Assembly (NCBI GenBank): GCA_002309155.1
Contig: DBXB01000046.1
Coordinates: 1 to 50,976 of the forward strand
DNA: 50,976 nucleotides
Direction of reading: 5' to 3'
Source of the DNA: Bacteroidales bacterium UBA1223
GTDB lineage: Bacteria; Bacteroidota; Bacteroidia; Bacteroidales; P3
A program made the translations under genes and the position numbers. Shown here one piece after another: positions 1-8,033 of the stretch. The notes beneath the pieces are model-generated. The model made no database searches. It was given only the letters and a program-made list of their open reading frames with translations, and was not told where the DNA came from. Positions within the stretch are counted from its first letter, which is position 1; each line of letters begins with the position of its first letter.

Positions 1-113
1 GACTCAGGCACTCGCCAGCGGTCGTGACGGGCTTTCCACTTGTCGAGACCATAAATGATGAAGGTCGCTATGTTGACAATCAGGAGATAAAAGATTAAAA
101 ATTCTGTAGTCAT
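1..113 (-). CDS. DUF1294 family membrane protein, partial (N-terminus only)
   Basis: The gene reads leftwards from an ATG at 113 and runs off the window edge after about 37 codons. The visible peptide begins MTTEFLIFYLLIVNIATFII, a hydrophobic helix, followed by YGLDKWKARHDRWRVPE. The pattern YG(I/L)DKxKA...RWR(I/V)PE is typical of the DUF1294 family of small membrane proteins, whose function is not established. It lies 47 bp downstream of the membrane-protein gene ending at 160 on the same strand, so the two may be cotranscribed. Confidence 0.7.
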   Translation of the reverse strand, partial: MTTEFLIFYLLIVNIATFIIYGLDKWKARHDRWRVPE

Positions 114-159
114 TGCCAATTGAAGTTATCGTAGGTGAGAGTGTCTATGTACCTTGGGT

Positions 160-1212
160 TTATTGGTGTTCGATTTTTTCGGCGTGATACATACCGTAGA
201 GTCCTCTGTGGAGGACGACCTTGACGTTCTCGCCGACAGCAAAGCTGCCGTCGTGGTACATGCGGATATCCAGCTTGCCCTCAGTTGGTTCAAAGACATC
301 GACCTTGTAGTTATAATTGTACTCGTCACTGCCACGGGCTTCCATTTCCCTTACCACACCGCTGCCATAGATTGGCTCGGAGGATTCAAACCACTGATTG
401 ACAGAAAATATAAGAACCATTATGATTCCTGCTACCCATGCTGTCGCAAGGGTACAGAGAAAGAATCGCCCCCAAAAGTTTAAAAATTTGAGAATGATGT
501 TTGCGGCTGCCAAAAAGAATCCTATAACCGCAAAAACGGCAAAAGGCATCCAAAAGTTGATGGAGAACGGCAGCAAAGTCTCGCTAAAATCCCAGATAGC
601 AACCATTGAGAAAATTGCCAACACACCTATAATCAACACAATAATCGAAGGTAAAACTTCAGATAATCTCGACCACTGATAGATATTGGACAGTCTCCTT
701 TTACGACTTTGTGTCCCCACAGCAAACACACCTTCTCCGTTTGGAAGCGGTGAAAAACGCATCTTAGGATAAGGCTTGTAGTCGGCTGTGCCTACCATTT
801 CGATTTGGATGCCCTCAACATCATCCTCGATTTCATATTCGAACATCTTATAGAGGTTTCCTTTGGGGTCGATGATGTCTGTTGTGCCTTTTTCCTTGTC
901 GAATGTAAGATACAGCTTCTTGTATTTGGGCACTTCGTCCATGGTGTATTCAACCGTTAGGACGAACCAGGCTTCGATATAGGCATTCTTGTCTTTCTCG
1001 AAAGCTGATAGCAAGTTGTCGCACAGTATGGAGAAATGCCATGGGTTGCACATCCGGTTGGGACGGACGGCAAAAGTGTTGTCGTCGCGGGTGGTGAACA
1101 ACTGCAACGAGGTGATGCTGAGTTCGTCATTGTTCATCCATTTTGCCGCTTCCTTCAAGGCCTTTTTCGCCTTTTCAAGAGTTGTCCCATGTATGAGTAT
1201 CAGTTCTTTCAT
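160..1212 (-). CDS. Hypothetical membrane protein with three predicted TM helices
   Basis: A 350-residue protein that I do not recognise. The first 180 residues are soluble and mixed alpha/beta, with a positively charged patch (SRKRR, about 169-173) just before the membrane part. Three hydrophobic helices follow at about 187-207, 219-243 and 250-271, then a hydrophilic C-terminal tail of about 80 residues whose alternating pattern (VREMEARGSDEYNYNYKVDV; GENVKVVLHRGLYG) suggests a small beta domain. The start codon overlaps the stop of the MATE transporter gene by 4 bp (ATGA), which argues for translational coupling and one operon. No catalytic motif is visible. It may serve the neighbouring transporter or be an independent envelope protein; the sequence does not decide. 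Confidence 0.75.
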   Translation of the reverse strand: MKELILIHGTTLEKAKKALKEAAKWMNNDELSITSLQLFTTRDDNTFAVRPNRMCNPWHFSILCDNLLSAFEKDKNAYIEAWFVLTVEYTMDEVPKYKKLYLTFDKEKGTTDIIDPKGNLYKMFEYEIEDDVEGIQIEMVGTADYKPYPKMRFSPLPNGEGVFAVGTQSRKRRLSNIYQWSRLSEVLPSIIVLIIGVLAIFSMVAIWDFSETLLPFSINFWMPFAVFAVIGFFLAAANIILKFLNFWGRFFLCTLATAWVAGIIMVLIFSVNQWFESSEPIYGSGVVREMEARGSDEYNYNYKVDVFEPTEGKLDIRMYHDGSFAVGENVKVVLHRGLYGMYHAEKIEHQ

Positions 1213-2570
1213 GAATCAGGGTGTGTTTTTTTAACCAACTGCGGGGCGAAACGGTAGATGAGGAATACTGCGAGGATTAATGACAACACTTCGGCGATGG
1301 GCCATGAGAGCCAGATGCCGTCGATACCGAAGAGTGTAGGGAGCATCCACACACAGGCAAGTTCGAAGACCAGTGTGCGAGTGAAGGCTGCGACAGCGCT
1401 GACAACCCCATTGTTGAGGCCGGTGAAAAGAGCAGAGACAAACATATTCCATCCAGAGATGAGGAATGCCAGCATGTAAAGGCGCATCGCCCTGATTGTT
1501 ATGTCGGTGAGATCTGCGTCGTGTCCAACGAAAATTCGTGCCAAGGGTCCGGCGAACAGCTCGGCAGAGAGGCTCATGATCACTCCAAGGCAACCGATGA
1601 TGGTCAACGACTTACGCAGTAGCGACCGCTGTTCGCCCAAGTCGCCGGCGCCATAGTGAAATCCGATTATTGGAGTGATGCCGATATTGTAGCCGATGAA
1701 TACAGAGGCAAAGATGAATGCGACATACATCACCACGCCGTATGCCGAGACACCGTCCTCGCCCAGATATCGCATCAGCTGCAGGTTGTAGCAGATGGTG
1801 ACGATGTTCATGGCGATACTGCTCACATACTCAGACATACCGTTGACGCAGGCTTTGCCGACATACGGCCACAGTATTCGTGTCGGGGTGATTTGCAACG
1901 ATCCCTTGTTGTGACGCGAGGAGAAATAGATAATCGGGAAGAAACCACCCACAAGGCATCCCGCCGATGTCGCTATAGCGGCTCCGGAGACCCCCATACC
2001 CAAAGCCCATACCAGTATTGCGTCGAGCACAATGTTGGTCACTCCCGACACTATTGACATCAGAGTGCCCAGTTGCGGACGTTCGGCGGCCATATAAAAT
2101 GACTGGAACGCACATTGAAGGACAAATCCCGGCATGCCAATCATATTCAGACGGATATACTGCACGCATTCAGCCATCATCGGTTCGTCGGCACCCAGCC
2201 AGCGAGCCACTGTCGGCGCCATCACTGCCAGAATGATTCCAAGCACTAAGCCCAAAGCCAGACAGAACTGCACCAGAATGGTAAAGACTCGATTTGCCTT
2301 CTGCGGATACCCTTCGCCCTTGATTTTAGAAACCAGTGCGCCGCCACCAGTGCCAATCATCAATCCCAACGAGCCAATCATCATAATGGCGGGGAATGTG
2401 AGGTTTACAGCCGCAAAACCTGTCTTTCCGGCAAAATTGGCCACAAAGAAACCGTCGACAATCGAATAGATTGACGTAACAATCACCATGCCGATACTCG
2501 GAAGTACCGACCGCACGATACGCTTGTATCCATAGTGACCCGACAGTTCGATTTGCAGTCTATTATTCAT
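1209..2570 (-). CDS. MATE family multidrug/cation antiporter
   Basis: A 453-residue polytopic inner-membrane protein with about 12 hydrophobic helices in two similar halves. The N-terminal segment (GMVIVTSIYSIVDGFFVANF, then GFAAVNLTFPAIMMIGSLGLMIGTGGGALVS) is typical of Bacteroidota MATE pumps related to NorM/DinF, which exchange Na+ or H+ for cationic drugs or metabolites. The length fits the family. It is the first gene of a minus-strand group; a promoter-like TATTTTTG box lies at 2658-2651, about 80 bp before the start. Substrate cannot be told from sequence. Confidence 0.9.
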   Translation of the reverse strand: MNNRLQIELSGHYGYKRIVRSVLPSIGMVIVTSIYSIVDGFFVANFAGKTGFAAVNLTFPAIMMIGSLGLMIGTGGGALVSKIKGEGYPQKANRVFTILVQFCLALGLVLGIILAVMAPTVARWLGADEPMMAECVQYIRLNMIGMPGFVLQCAFQSFYMAAERPQLGTLMSIVSGVTNIVLDAILVWALGMGVSGAAIATSAGCLVGGFFPIIYFSSRHNKGSLQITPTRILWPYVGKACVNGMSEYVSSIAMNIVTICYNLQLMRYLGEDGVSAYGVVMYVAFIFASVFIGYNIGITPIIGFHYGAGDLGEQRSLLRKSLTIIGCLGVIMSLSAELFAGPLARIFVGHDADLTDITIRAMRLYMLAFLISGWNMFVSALFTGLNNGVVSAVAAFTRTLVFELACVWMLPTLFGIDGIWLSWPIAEVLSLILAVFLIYRFAPQLVKKTHPDS

Positions 2571-2650
2571 CTGTTATTCTTTGCAGAATTTCTCGGCGAT
2601 AACTAACAATCAATATATTGTACTGATGTCAAACTTAATTAACGAGAATG

Positions 2651-2658
2651 CAAAAATA
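2651..2658 (-). promoter_or_regulatory. Putative -7 box (TATTTTTG) for the MATE gene
   Basis: On the minus strand this reads TATTTTTG, matching the Bacteroidota -7 consensus TAnnTTTG. No well-spaced -33 TTG was seen, so the call rests on the -7 element and its position 80 bp before the start codon. Confidence 0.4.
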
Positions 2659-2712
2659 CATAAATAAGCAAAATCCGTAAGGGGTCGGAATTGATTGTGC
2701 GACATTAAAATG

Positions 2713-2742
2713 TTGCTTGTCTGTGAAAAATGTGTATCTTTG
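2713..2742 (+). promoter_or_regulatory. Putative Bacteroidota promoter (TTG-N19-TATCTTTG)
   Basis: TTG at 2713-2715 and TATCTTTG at 2735-2742 are separated by 19 bp, a match to the Bacteroidota sigma-ABfr promoter. It lies 25 bp upstream of the ATG at 2768 and so supports that start over the earlier in-frame ATG at 2717, which would sit inside the promoter. Confidence 0.65.
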
Positions 2743-2767
2743 CATTCGATTTCAGATAATTCAAGGT

Positions 2768-3295
2768 ATGAAAAAAAACGCTCTCTTTACATTAATATTA
2801 TTGATTTTCAGTATACAATATACATACTGCGGAGCGCAGGTGGAGGGTCACTACACCTACGAGCATGCTTTCGAGTATGATATGGATAGCTATCATTTCG
2901 ATGTGCATGAGACCGGCACTATGGATTTTTACAAAGATGGTACAGCTCTCGACTCCGCACGACAGGTGTATACCGTTACGCTCGCTGATGGTGAGATTAC
3001 GACATGGGTCTTCAACTATATCAGTCCCAGTCGCTGGCGCTTAGAGGGAGAGAGCCTCTTCTTCGCCGGCATCAAAGAGAATTTCCGTATGGAAGTGATG
3101 GAGGGCGACCGCGAACTTGAGATGGCTCTTAAAATTGCCGACACCTACAAGCGTGGCATCGACTACGAATATAAGTTCCTGGTAGAGACCTTGAACGACG
3201 AGATACTTAAATGGAGTTTCACCTATCGTGATGGACACAGCGACATCTGGACATTCTATAGACAGAAATCACCAGACATCGATACAAAGAAATGA
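2768..3295 (+). CDS. Small secreted protein of unknown function
   Basis: A 175-residue protein beginning MKKNALFTLILLIFSIQYTY, a standard signal peptide, with cleavage probably near the CGAQ at residues 21-24. The mature part is rich in alternating hydrophobic/polar residues and aromatic pairs (HYTYEHAFEYDMDSYHFDVH; MDFYKDGTALDSARQVYTVT; WSFTYRDGHSDIWTFYR), suggesting a small beta-barrel or lipocalin-like fold. I do not recognise the family. The start at 2768 was chosen because it gives the signal peptide and sits correctly behind a promoter-like element. The gene is monocistronic and is followed at once by a strong terminator hairpin. Confidence 0.7.
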   Translation: MKKNALFTLILLIFSIQYTYCGAQVEGHYTYEHAFEYDMDSYHFDVHETGTMDFYKDGTALDSARQVYTVTLADGEITTWVFNYISPSRWRLEGESLFFAGIKENFRMEVMEGDRELEMALKIADTYKRGIDYEYKFLVETLNDEILKWSFTYRDGHSDIWTFYRQKSPDIDTKK

Positions 3296-3297
3296 CG

Positions 3298-3325
3298 AAA
3301 GCAGAGACCGGTTGGTCTCTGCTTT
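3298..3325. terminator. Bidirectional intrinsic terminator
   Basis: AAAGCAGAGACC and GGTCTCTGCTTT form a perfect 12-bp stem with a 4-base loop. It lies between the convergent genes ending at 3295 (plus) and 3356 (minus), with A and T runs at the stem ends, and could serve both. Confidence 0.85.
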
Positions 3326-3355
3326 CTGTTATGAGTTAAACGATGACTCGTACTC

Positions 3356-5551
3356 CTAATGTAGTCGTATCAGTGTTGATCCGGTGGTGTTCTTGCTGTC
3401 GGTGATGAGTTGGACGGCGTAGACACCGTTTCTCAGTCGCGAGAGATTGACGGGATTCACTCCGCTCTGGGTGAGTACACAACGTCCGTCGAGGGAGTAG
3501 ATATTGAAGGTCATACGTCTGGGAACGACATCGCCAAAGTCGGCGTAGAGATATTTGTTTACTACACGGAAAGTGACACCCTTTGGTTGCTCATGGCTCA
3601 GCTCGGGGATTGCGACGGGAAGGTTGAGTACCTCAAGGAGTCCGCGGTAGACGTCAATTTGTCCGTAGCCGTAGTCGTTGTTGGGGTATGTCATGGTGTC
3701 GTCGGGGTGCGTAGAGGTGAGACGTATTACTTCTAACGCTTGCTCAGGTGTGAGATCTGGCTTGGCCTGTAGCCACAAGGCGATGGCGCCAGCCACCACG
3801 GGCGCCGCCATAGAAGTGCCAGACTCGGCAAGGTAGTAGTAGGTCTTGCCTCCCGAACTCACTGCGTGGGTAAGGCTTCCCCTCATGCCATCGAAATCGT
3901 TGTAGAAGCTGTTGTATGCCGAATTGATGTTCATGCCAGGAGCGACGACATCGGGTTTGGTGCGTCCGTCAAAGGTGGGTCCGCAGGACGAGAATTTTGC
4001 TCTCTGTCCCAAGGCGTCAGGAGCAAAGGAAGCCACGTCGTTGTTTATCGAACCGTCGATATTGACAAACGTGTTTTTGTATCCTGTGGCACCAGCGGCG
4101 ATGATTCCGGGCAGTACCGCAGGCCAGGTGATGGAATGGCCGGGCTGTGCGAAGCTGTACTGTTGTACGCCGTCTACATTCAGGAATGGGCTATAAGCAA
4201 TGTCGCTGTACATCCAGGCGGGACTGTCGCCAGTAAGTAGCACAACGGCGCCGCAGAGGAGCAGATACACGGGGTTGGGCATTGTGCCGTGGATGTGGTA
4301 GACGTCGCCACGAGGATCCTGGTAGGTGCTGTGTGTCACATCGAGTTGCACCTCTCCAAAACTCACCGTGGTGGTGAAGTGACTGCCCTCGGCATCGATG
4401 CTGTCGGTGTTGAATGTGATGGTTCCCTCAATGCCGCCACCTGTCAGCGCCATACCCATGAAATCGAAACGCACATATTGGTTGCCGGGAGTGACGAGGT
4501 CGATGTCGATAATCTGTCCGCCGAAAAGACCGTTCTCGATGCCTGTGCCGGCCTGTAAGTCGGTGGCACTTTTCTCAAGGTAACAGGCACGGGTGCCGTC
4601 GTTGCCGGCTGACGAGACGATGATGTGACCAGGACCAGTAAGTGCCTGCATCGCCTCACCTTCCAGCACACGCTGTGAGGTGAAGATGATGCTCTCGCCA
4701 CTGCTGAAGTTGACCACGCAGGGTTTTCCGTCAGCGTCAGCCTGGTCGAATATGCGCTTGAAGCCCAGCACGGCGGTCGCCGAGGTGTTGGCGTCGGGAT
4801 TGGAGAACTGCTCGCGGTCGGAGTTGAAGTCGGCGATATAGATGTCAGCGTCGGGTGCCATGCCCTGATATCCGTCAACCTCCGAACCCGCCATTATGCC
4901 TGCCACATGGGTGCCGTGGATGCCATTGCGGGTGTATTGCGAATGCTCAAGGGCGGCGATTTCGGCGGCGTCCTGTAGCGCATGGCCGTATGTGCCGTCA
5001 CCGTTTGGCCAGTGACAGTCGTAGTAATATTGTATGCGGGAGTTTCCGTTCGAGTCGAGGAATGCGGGATGTGTGAAGTCAAAGTAGCAGTCGAACACTC
5101 CTGCCGCAACTCCGGTGCCAGTGTAGGCCTGTGGCAGTCCCATGCCGGTATATACACCCGTGGCGTTCACCTGCTGTGGCGTCACATCCATAGCTGGACG
5201 TGGCATCCTCTCCGCCTCAAGGCGTTGAATGGTGTCGTTCTCCGACAGGGTGAGAACCTGTCCGAGGGGGATGTTGACAACGTATATGCGCCCTATGCTG
5301 TCAATAAGACGGCAATCATGACGGTTGAAGAAAACCTGTGCGTCGCAACGCACGGTCAGCGTTGCCAACACGTCTACACGAGTAACGTCTCCCTTGTTGG
5401 ACTGTTGTTTGGCAATCTCCATCAGGTGTTTCGACACCTTGACATTTGCAGTGTTGTTCTGAGCCGTGGCGCCCATGGCGACGGCAAGAATTGCCGAAAA
5501 TAGCAATATTTTTATTTTGGCTATCGAAATATTCATAGAAAGTTTCTTCAT
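3356..5551 (-). CDS. Secreted S8 (subtilisin-like) serine protease with T9SS type A sorting domain
   Basis: A 731-residue protein from the ATG at 5551. The frame is open upstream to 5638, but this start (MKKLSMN) or the one two codons earlier puts the signal peptide (hydrophobic stretch about 14-28, ending GATAQ) at the N-terminus. The subtilase triad is visible: Asp154 in GVFDCYFD, His212 in NGIHGTHVAGIMAG, Ser580 in ESGTSMAAPVVAG; the oxyanion-hole Asn is in VSSAGND. A large insertion separates His and Ser. The last 75 residues (RRMTFNIYSLDGRCVL ... LRNGVYAVQLITDSKN ... STLIRLH) are a T9SS type A tail, implying export through the outer membrane with the tail removed. Residues 30-130 are probably a propeptide. 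It is read alone, divergently from the short ORF at 5653. Confidence 0.92.
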   Translation of the reverse strand: MKKLSMNISIAKIKILLFSAILAVAMGATAQNNTANVKVSKHLMEIAKQQSNKGDVTRVDVLATLTVRCDAQVFFNRHDCRLIDSIGRIYVVNIPLGQVLTLSENDTIQRLEAERMPRPAMDVTPQQVNATGVYTGMGLPQAYTGTGVAAGVFDCYFDFTHPAFLDSNGNSRIQYYYDCHWPNGDGTYGHALQDAAEIAALEHSQYTRNGIHGTHVAGIMAGSEVDGYQGMAPDADIYIADFNSDREQFSNPDANTSATAVLGFKRIFDQADADGKPCVVNFSSGESIIFTSQRVLEGEAMQALTGPGHIIVSSAGNDGTRACYLEKSATDLQAGTGIENGLFGGQIIDIDLVTPGNQYVRFDFMGMALTGGGIEGTITFNTDSIDAEGSHFTTTVSFGEVQLDVTHSTYQDPRGDVYHIHGTMPNPVYLLLCGAVVLLTGDSPAWMYSDIAYSPFLNVDGVQQYSFAQPGHSITWPAVLPGIIAAGATGYKNTFVNIDGSINNDVASFAPDALGQRAKFSSCGPTFDGRTKPDVVAPGMNINSAYNSFYNDFDGMRGSLTHAVSSGGKTYYYLAESGTSMAAPVVAGAIALWLQAKPDLTPEQALEVIRLTSTHPDDTMTYPNNDYGYGQIDVYRGLLEVLNLPVAIPELSHEQPKGVTFRVVNKYLYADFGDVVPRRMTFNIYSLDGRCVLTQSGVNPVNLSRLRNGVYAVQLITDSKNTTGSTLIRLH

Positions 5552-5652
5552 ACTCATAATTATGAACTTCAAATAATAACGTCGTGGTTCAATTATTATT
5601 GCACAATAAATACTATTGCTTCTCGTCATGTTAACCACTAATCAACAAGATT

Positions 5653-5913
5653 ATGAAACTCAGTATTAGAACTCCACGTGTCAATGTCCCTGGCAATCTC
5701 TCATTCTGGAAACAGGTATTCATGATGATTCTCGGTACCACCATCTCGCTCAGCCTAACCCTCGGTGTGGCGGCTCTTATGGAATCTAAGCAACGTCAGA
5801 AAGACCGTAGACTCTCCGCCATGATGGTGATGAGCAATATAGAGAGCTTCGCAAGGACCCTAGCGGTCGGAGGTTGTGTAAACCTTCAGTCTATAGTATC
5901 TCTTTCTGATTAG
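5653..5913 (+). pseudogene. Apparently truncated gene for an N-terminally anchored membrane protein
   Basis: The 86-residue frame starts MKLSIRTPRVNVPGNLSFWK, continues with one hydrophobic helix (about 23-43, QVFMMILGTTISLSLTLGVA) and a basic/amphipathic stretch (SKQRQKDRRLSAMMVMSNIE). From memory, longer Bacteroidales membrane proteins begin this way and continue with a large periplasmic region. Here the helical part runs to about residue 70 (ESFARTL). The last 15 residues are only the antisense reading of the 3' end of the opposite gene at 5860-6303, which it overlaps by 54 bp. I read this as a gene that lost its 3' part by a deletion near 5855. It could instead be a genuine short protein. 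Confidence 0.5.
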
Positions 5914-6303
5914 CAGCAGACGAAGTAACCAGATGATGAAAAAAGCGTCGGAAACTATCTTGTAGAGACTCGGCATGGCTACAAACCATGACACCACCCA
6001 AAGAATGAGGTCGATGTCAAAGAGAATGTTCCATAACCGCTCGCGGTCGTGGAAGTCGCAGATTACATCCCCTGTCCGGTTAATCTCAATCCTTTCTGTC
6101 GACGAGAGCGACAAATCGATACTTTTGACACTCTTGCCGATTGGCATTCGTCCGCCGAATTGCACTCTCAGTTCGTAGTTGCCTTGAGGGACATCCAGCT
6201 GAATCTTGTCGTCGCGCAACATGCCGGCATATAATCCGTCTATAAAAACCGCATGTGGCAACTTTGGTTCATACCAGTGGCGCAAATGTCGTACTGTCAG
6301 CAT
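5860..6303 (-). CDS. Small hypothetical membrane protein
   Basis: A 147-residue protein starting MLTVRHLRHWYEPKLPHAVF. Residues 1-80 look like a small beta domain of the PEGA/carboxypeptidase-regulatory kind (VFIDGLYAGMLRDDKIQLDV, then GNYELRVQFGG), followed by two membrane helices at about 94-110 and 113-132 and a basic tail (RKRYYRLKVYTTSDR). An in-frame TAA at 6315-6313 excludes a longer N-terminus. A well-formed minus-strand promoter lies at 6480-6449, giving a leader of about 140 nt. Function unknown. Confidence 0.7.
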   Translation of the reverse strand: MLTVRHLRHWYEPKLPHAVFIDGLYAGMLRDDKIQLDVPQGNYELRVQFGGRMPIGKSVKSIDLSLSSTERIEINRTGDVICDFHDRERLWNILFDIDLILWVVSWFVAMPSLYKIVSDAFFIIWLLRLLLIRKRYYRLKVYTTSDR

Positions 6304-6448
6304 ATATGGATGTTATAGATTATGTTATTATAGACCACCTGTCGAAATTTTAGATGAAGATATGTCTATCTGGTTTTGCGCCATTCTTTGATTAGTAACT
6401 GTTGAAAATAAATAGATTGTACAAAAGGTGGTATCTTTTGTTCAATTG

Positions 6449-6480
6449 CAAAGATAGCATATATTCTAGAGGTGACAAAA
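6449..6480 (-). promoter_or_regulatory. Putative promoter for the 5860-6303 gene
   Basis: On the minus strand TTTTG (6480-6476), a 19-bp spacer, then TATCTTTG (6456-6449): a full match to the Bacteroidota -33/-7 pattern. It predicts a leader of roughly 140 nt before the ATG at 6303. Confidence 0.6.
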
Positions 6481-6741
6481 TTTGTCTATGTGATGTGATG
6501 GTGTTCTTTGACAATCTACTGCAGAAAAATGTTGGAGGATTATTAAGAGAGATAAACGTGTCATTTTGGTGTGGCTATGTTTTATTTTCCAATCTGATTG
6601 ACCTGATTATAGGACTTAAGACTTGTCATTTTAGATGAGACTGTGTTTTGAGTATTGTGGTAAATTAATGATAGATAATAAAATATGTGTATTGTAAAAA
6701 AAATAATAGGGGGAATTGCTGTGCGTTAAAATAAAAATTCC

Positions 6742-6749
6742 TATATTTG
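6742..6749 (+). promoter_or_regulatory. Putative -7 box (TATATTTG) for the lipoprotein gene
   Basis: TATATTTG matches TAnnTTTG and lies 41 bp upstream of the ATG at 6791. A TTG occurs at 6716-6718, but the 23-bp spacer is longer than usual. Confidence 0.5.
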
Positions 6750-6790
6750 CAAATTGAAAATCATTTTATCACTAAGTAAATTTTATCAAA

Positions 6791-7468
6791 ATGAAAAAAG
6801 TATTTAGATTATTAGTAATGGCAGCCTTTGTTTGTGGCATGACCGCCATGGTTGGCTGCGGTGATGATGACGAAGGTAACGGTGATAACGGCGGCAACGG
6901 CGGCAACAACGTTGTTAACCCCGATAACCTTCCCACAACCCTGAACGAGACATTTGATAATGGCGTTCCCACAAACTGGGGCAACATCGACGCCGACGGC
7001 GACGGTTACAAATGGCAGAATTTCTATTACAACCAGAGCGGTGGACAGACTGAGCCCGATGGTACAGTTAATTCCGCCTCGTATTACAATGTTATTGGTG
7101 CTCTGTCTCCCGACAACTACCTCGTCACTCCGAAACTTTGGATTGAGGATGGTGCCAAGTTGACCTATGACATCGTTGCAGCTGATGATTATTTCGATCA
7201 TTACAGTGTATTGATTGGTAATATGGAGAACGGTTCTTTCGTTTCAGTTGCTACTCTTCTTGAAGAGGATGTTCCCAGCACTGATGTCACCACCCGTACT
7301 ATCGACCTCAGCCAGTACAAAGGCAATGGCTACTGCATCAGCTTCCGTCACCACAATTCCTACGACGAATATGTCATGAAACTCGACAACGTTATCGTTG
7401 GAAAGAGTGGCAAGGCTGCTAACACTACAATGGCTCCTACTCCCAAGAATGCTCTCAAGGTGAAATAA
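6791..7468 (+). CDS. Lipoprotein with choice-of-anchor J (cleaved adhesin) domain
   Basis: A 225-residue protein with a lipoprotein signal peptide (hydrophobic core, lipobox MVGC with Cys23) followed by an acidic GDDDEGNGDNGGNGGN linker. Acidic residues directly after the lipid-carrying Cys are like the lipoprotein export signal that sends Bacteroidota lipoproteins to the cell surface. The remaining 180 residues have the choice-of-anchor J layout: LNETFDNGVPTNWGNIDADG, YNVIGALSPDNYLVTPKLWI, and a closing ISFRHHNSYDEYVMKLDNVIV. This beta-sandwich is found in Bacteroidota surface adhesins and protease appendages and probably binds a carbohydrate or protein ligand. The gene has its own promoter-like box and terminator and so appears monocistronic. 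Confidence 0.8.
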   Translation: MKKVFRLLVMAAFVCGMTAMVGCGDDDEGNGDNGGNGGNNVVNPDNLPTTLNETFDNGVPTNWGNIDADGDGYKWQNFYYNQSGGQTEPDGTVNSASYYNVIGALSPDNYLVTPKLWIEDGAKLTYDIVAADDYFDHYSVLIGNMENGSFVSVATLLEEDVPSTDVTTRTIDLSQYKGNGYCISFRHHNSYDEYVMKLDNVIVGKSGKAANTTMAPTPKNALKVK

Positions 7469-7490
7469 TAATTTCGCTTGATATACTTAA

Positions 7491-7524
7491 ACAAAAGAGC
7501 GTCGCCAGTGCGACGCTCTTTTGT
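7491..7524. terminator. Strong bidirectional intrinsic terminator
   Basis: ACAAAAGAGCGTCGC and GCGACGCTCTTTTGT form a perfect 15-bp stem around a CAGT loop. It lies between the convergent genes ending at 7468 (plus) and 7572 (minus). Confidence 0.9.
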
Positions 7525-7571
7525 TATATACGATGTGCGGAACAAATAGAAGGAGATATCCTGGGGAGAGA

Positions 7572-8030
7572 CTAAACGTGATGTTTTTCTATCTGCAAGA
7601 GTTGTCGCTTGCGGTCTATGCCGTATGCGTAACCTCTCAGTTGACCGTTGGCGCCAATCACTCGGTGGCATGGAATGATGATGGCGATGGGGTTGTTATG
7701 CACGGCATTGCCGACGGCTTGTGCCGATTTGCAACCGATGCGTTTAGCGATGTCTCCGTATGTAGTGGTCTTGCCGTAAGGAATAGAGAGTAGCTCAATC
7801 CAGACCCGCCGATGGAATAAGGTTCCGAAGGGGGCGAGTGGCGGAGTGAAGTCGGGAATCTTTCCGCTGAAATAACTGTCCAACCAGCGCCGTGTGGTGT
7901 CGAATATCGGAAGCTCGTCAGAATGCCCCACATATTCATCCACAAACCGCAACTCCTTAAGTTCCTTTCCGTCGCTGACTATCGATATCTTACCGAGCGG
8001 TGAGTCGTATTCTGCGTAGTATCTGATCAT
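7572..8030 (-). CDS. ogt: Methylated-DNA--[protein]-cysteine S-methyltransferase
   Basis: A 152-residue protein that repairs O6-alkylguanine (and O4-alkylthymine) by irreversible transfer of the alkyl group to its own cysteine. The active-site motif IIIPCHRVIG is present with acceptor Cys121, and the DNA-binding helix with the arginine finger lies in SAQAVGNAVHNNPIAIIIP. The N-terminal half (YYAEYDSPLGKISIVSDGKELKEL) is the usual RNase-H-like domain. There is no AdaA-type zinc domain, so it is an Ogt-type single protein. It starts 3 bp after the symporter stop codon, so the two are probably cotranscribed. Confidence 0.93.
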   Translation of the reverse strand: MIRYYAEYDSPLGKISIVSDGKELKELRFVDEYVGHSDELPIFDTTRRWLDSYFSGKIPDFTPPLAPFGTLFHRRVWIELLSIPYGKTTTYGDIAKRIGCKSAQAVGNAVHNNPIAIIIPCHRVIGANGQLRGYAYGIDRKRQLLQIEKHHV

Positions 8031-8033
8031 TCT

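Larger units (their letters stand above)
6304..6790. other. AT-rich divergent intergenic region
   Basis: 487 bp between the small membrane protein (minus) and the lipoprotein (plus). It contains a full promoter match for each side (6480-6449 minus; TATATTTG 6742-6749 plus). An open frame at 6402-6638 has no recognisable protein character and overlaps the minus promoter, so it was not called. Nothing else was seen. Confidence 0.6.

Noticed and set aside
2717..2767. An earlier in-frame ATG for the small secreted protein
   Set aside because: It lies between the -33 and -7 promoter elements and would bury the signal peptide.
5683..5688. Other CACGTG cores (also near 18121, 37975 and 16712) as further parS sites
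   Set aside because: Their flanks do not form the GTTTCACGTGAAAC palindrome; only the site at 25715 does.
6328..6384. An 18-codon minus-strand frame (MAQNQIDISSSKISTGGL) in the leader of the 5860-6303 gene
   Set aside because: Too short and without independent support; a leader peptide cannot be claimed from one sequence.
6402..6638. A 78-codon plus-strand frame in the 6.3-6.8 kb intergenic region
   Set aside because: It has no protein-like pattern, no promoter or RBS, and overlaps a good minus-strand promoter (6480-6449).
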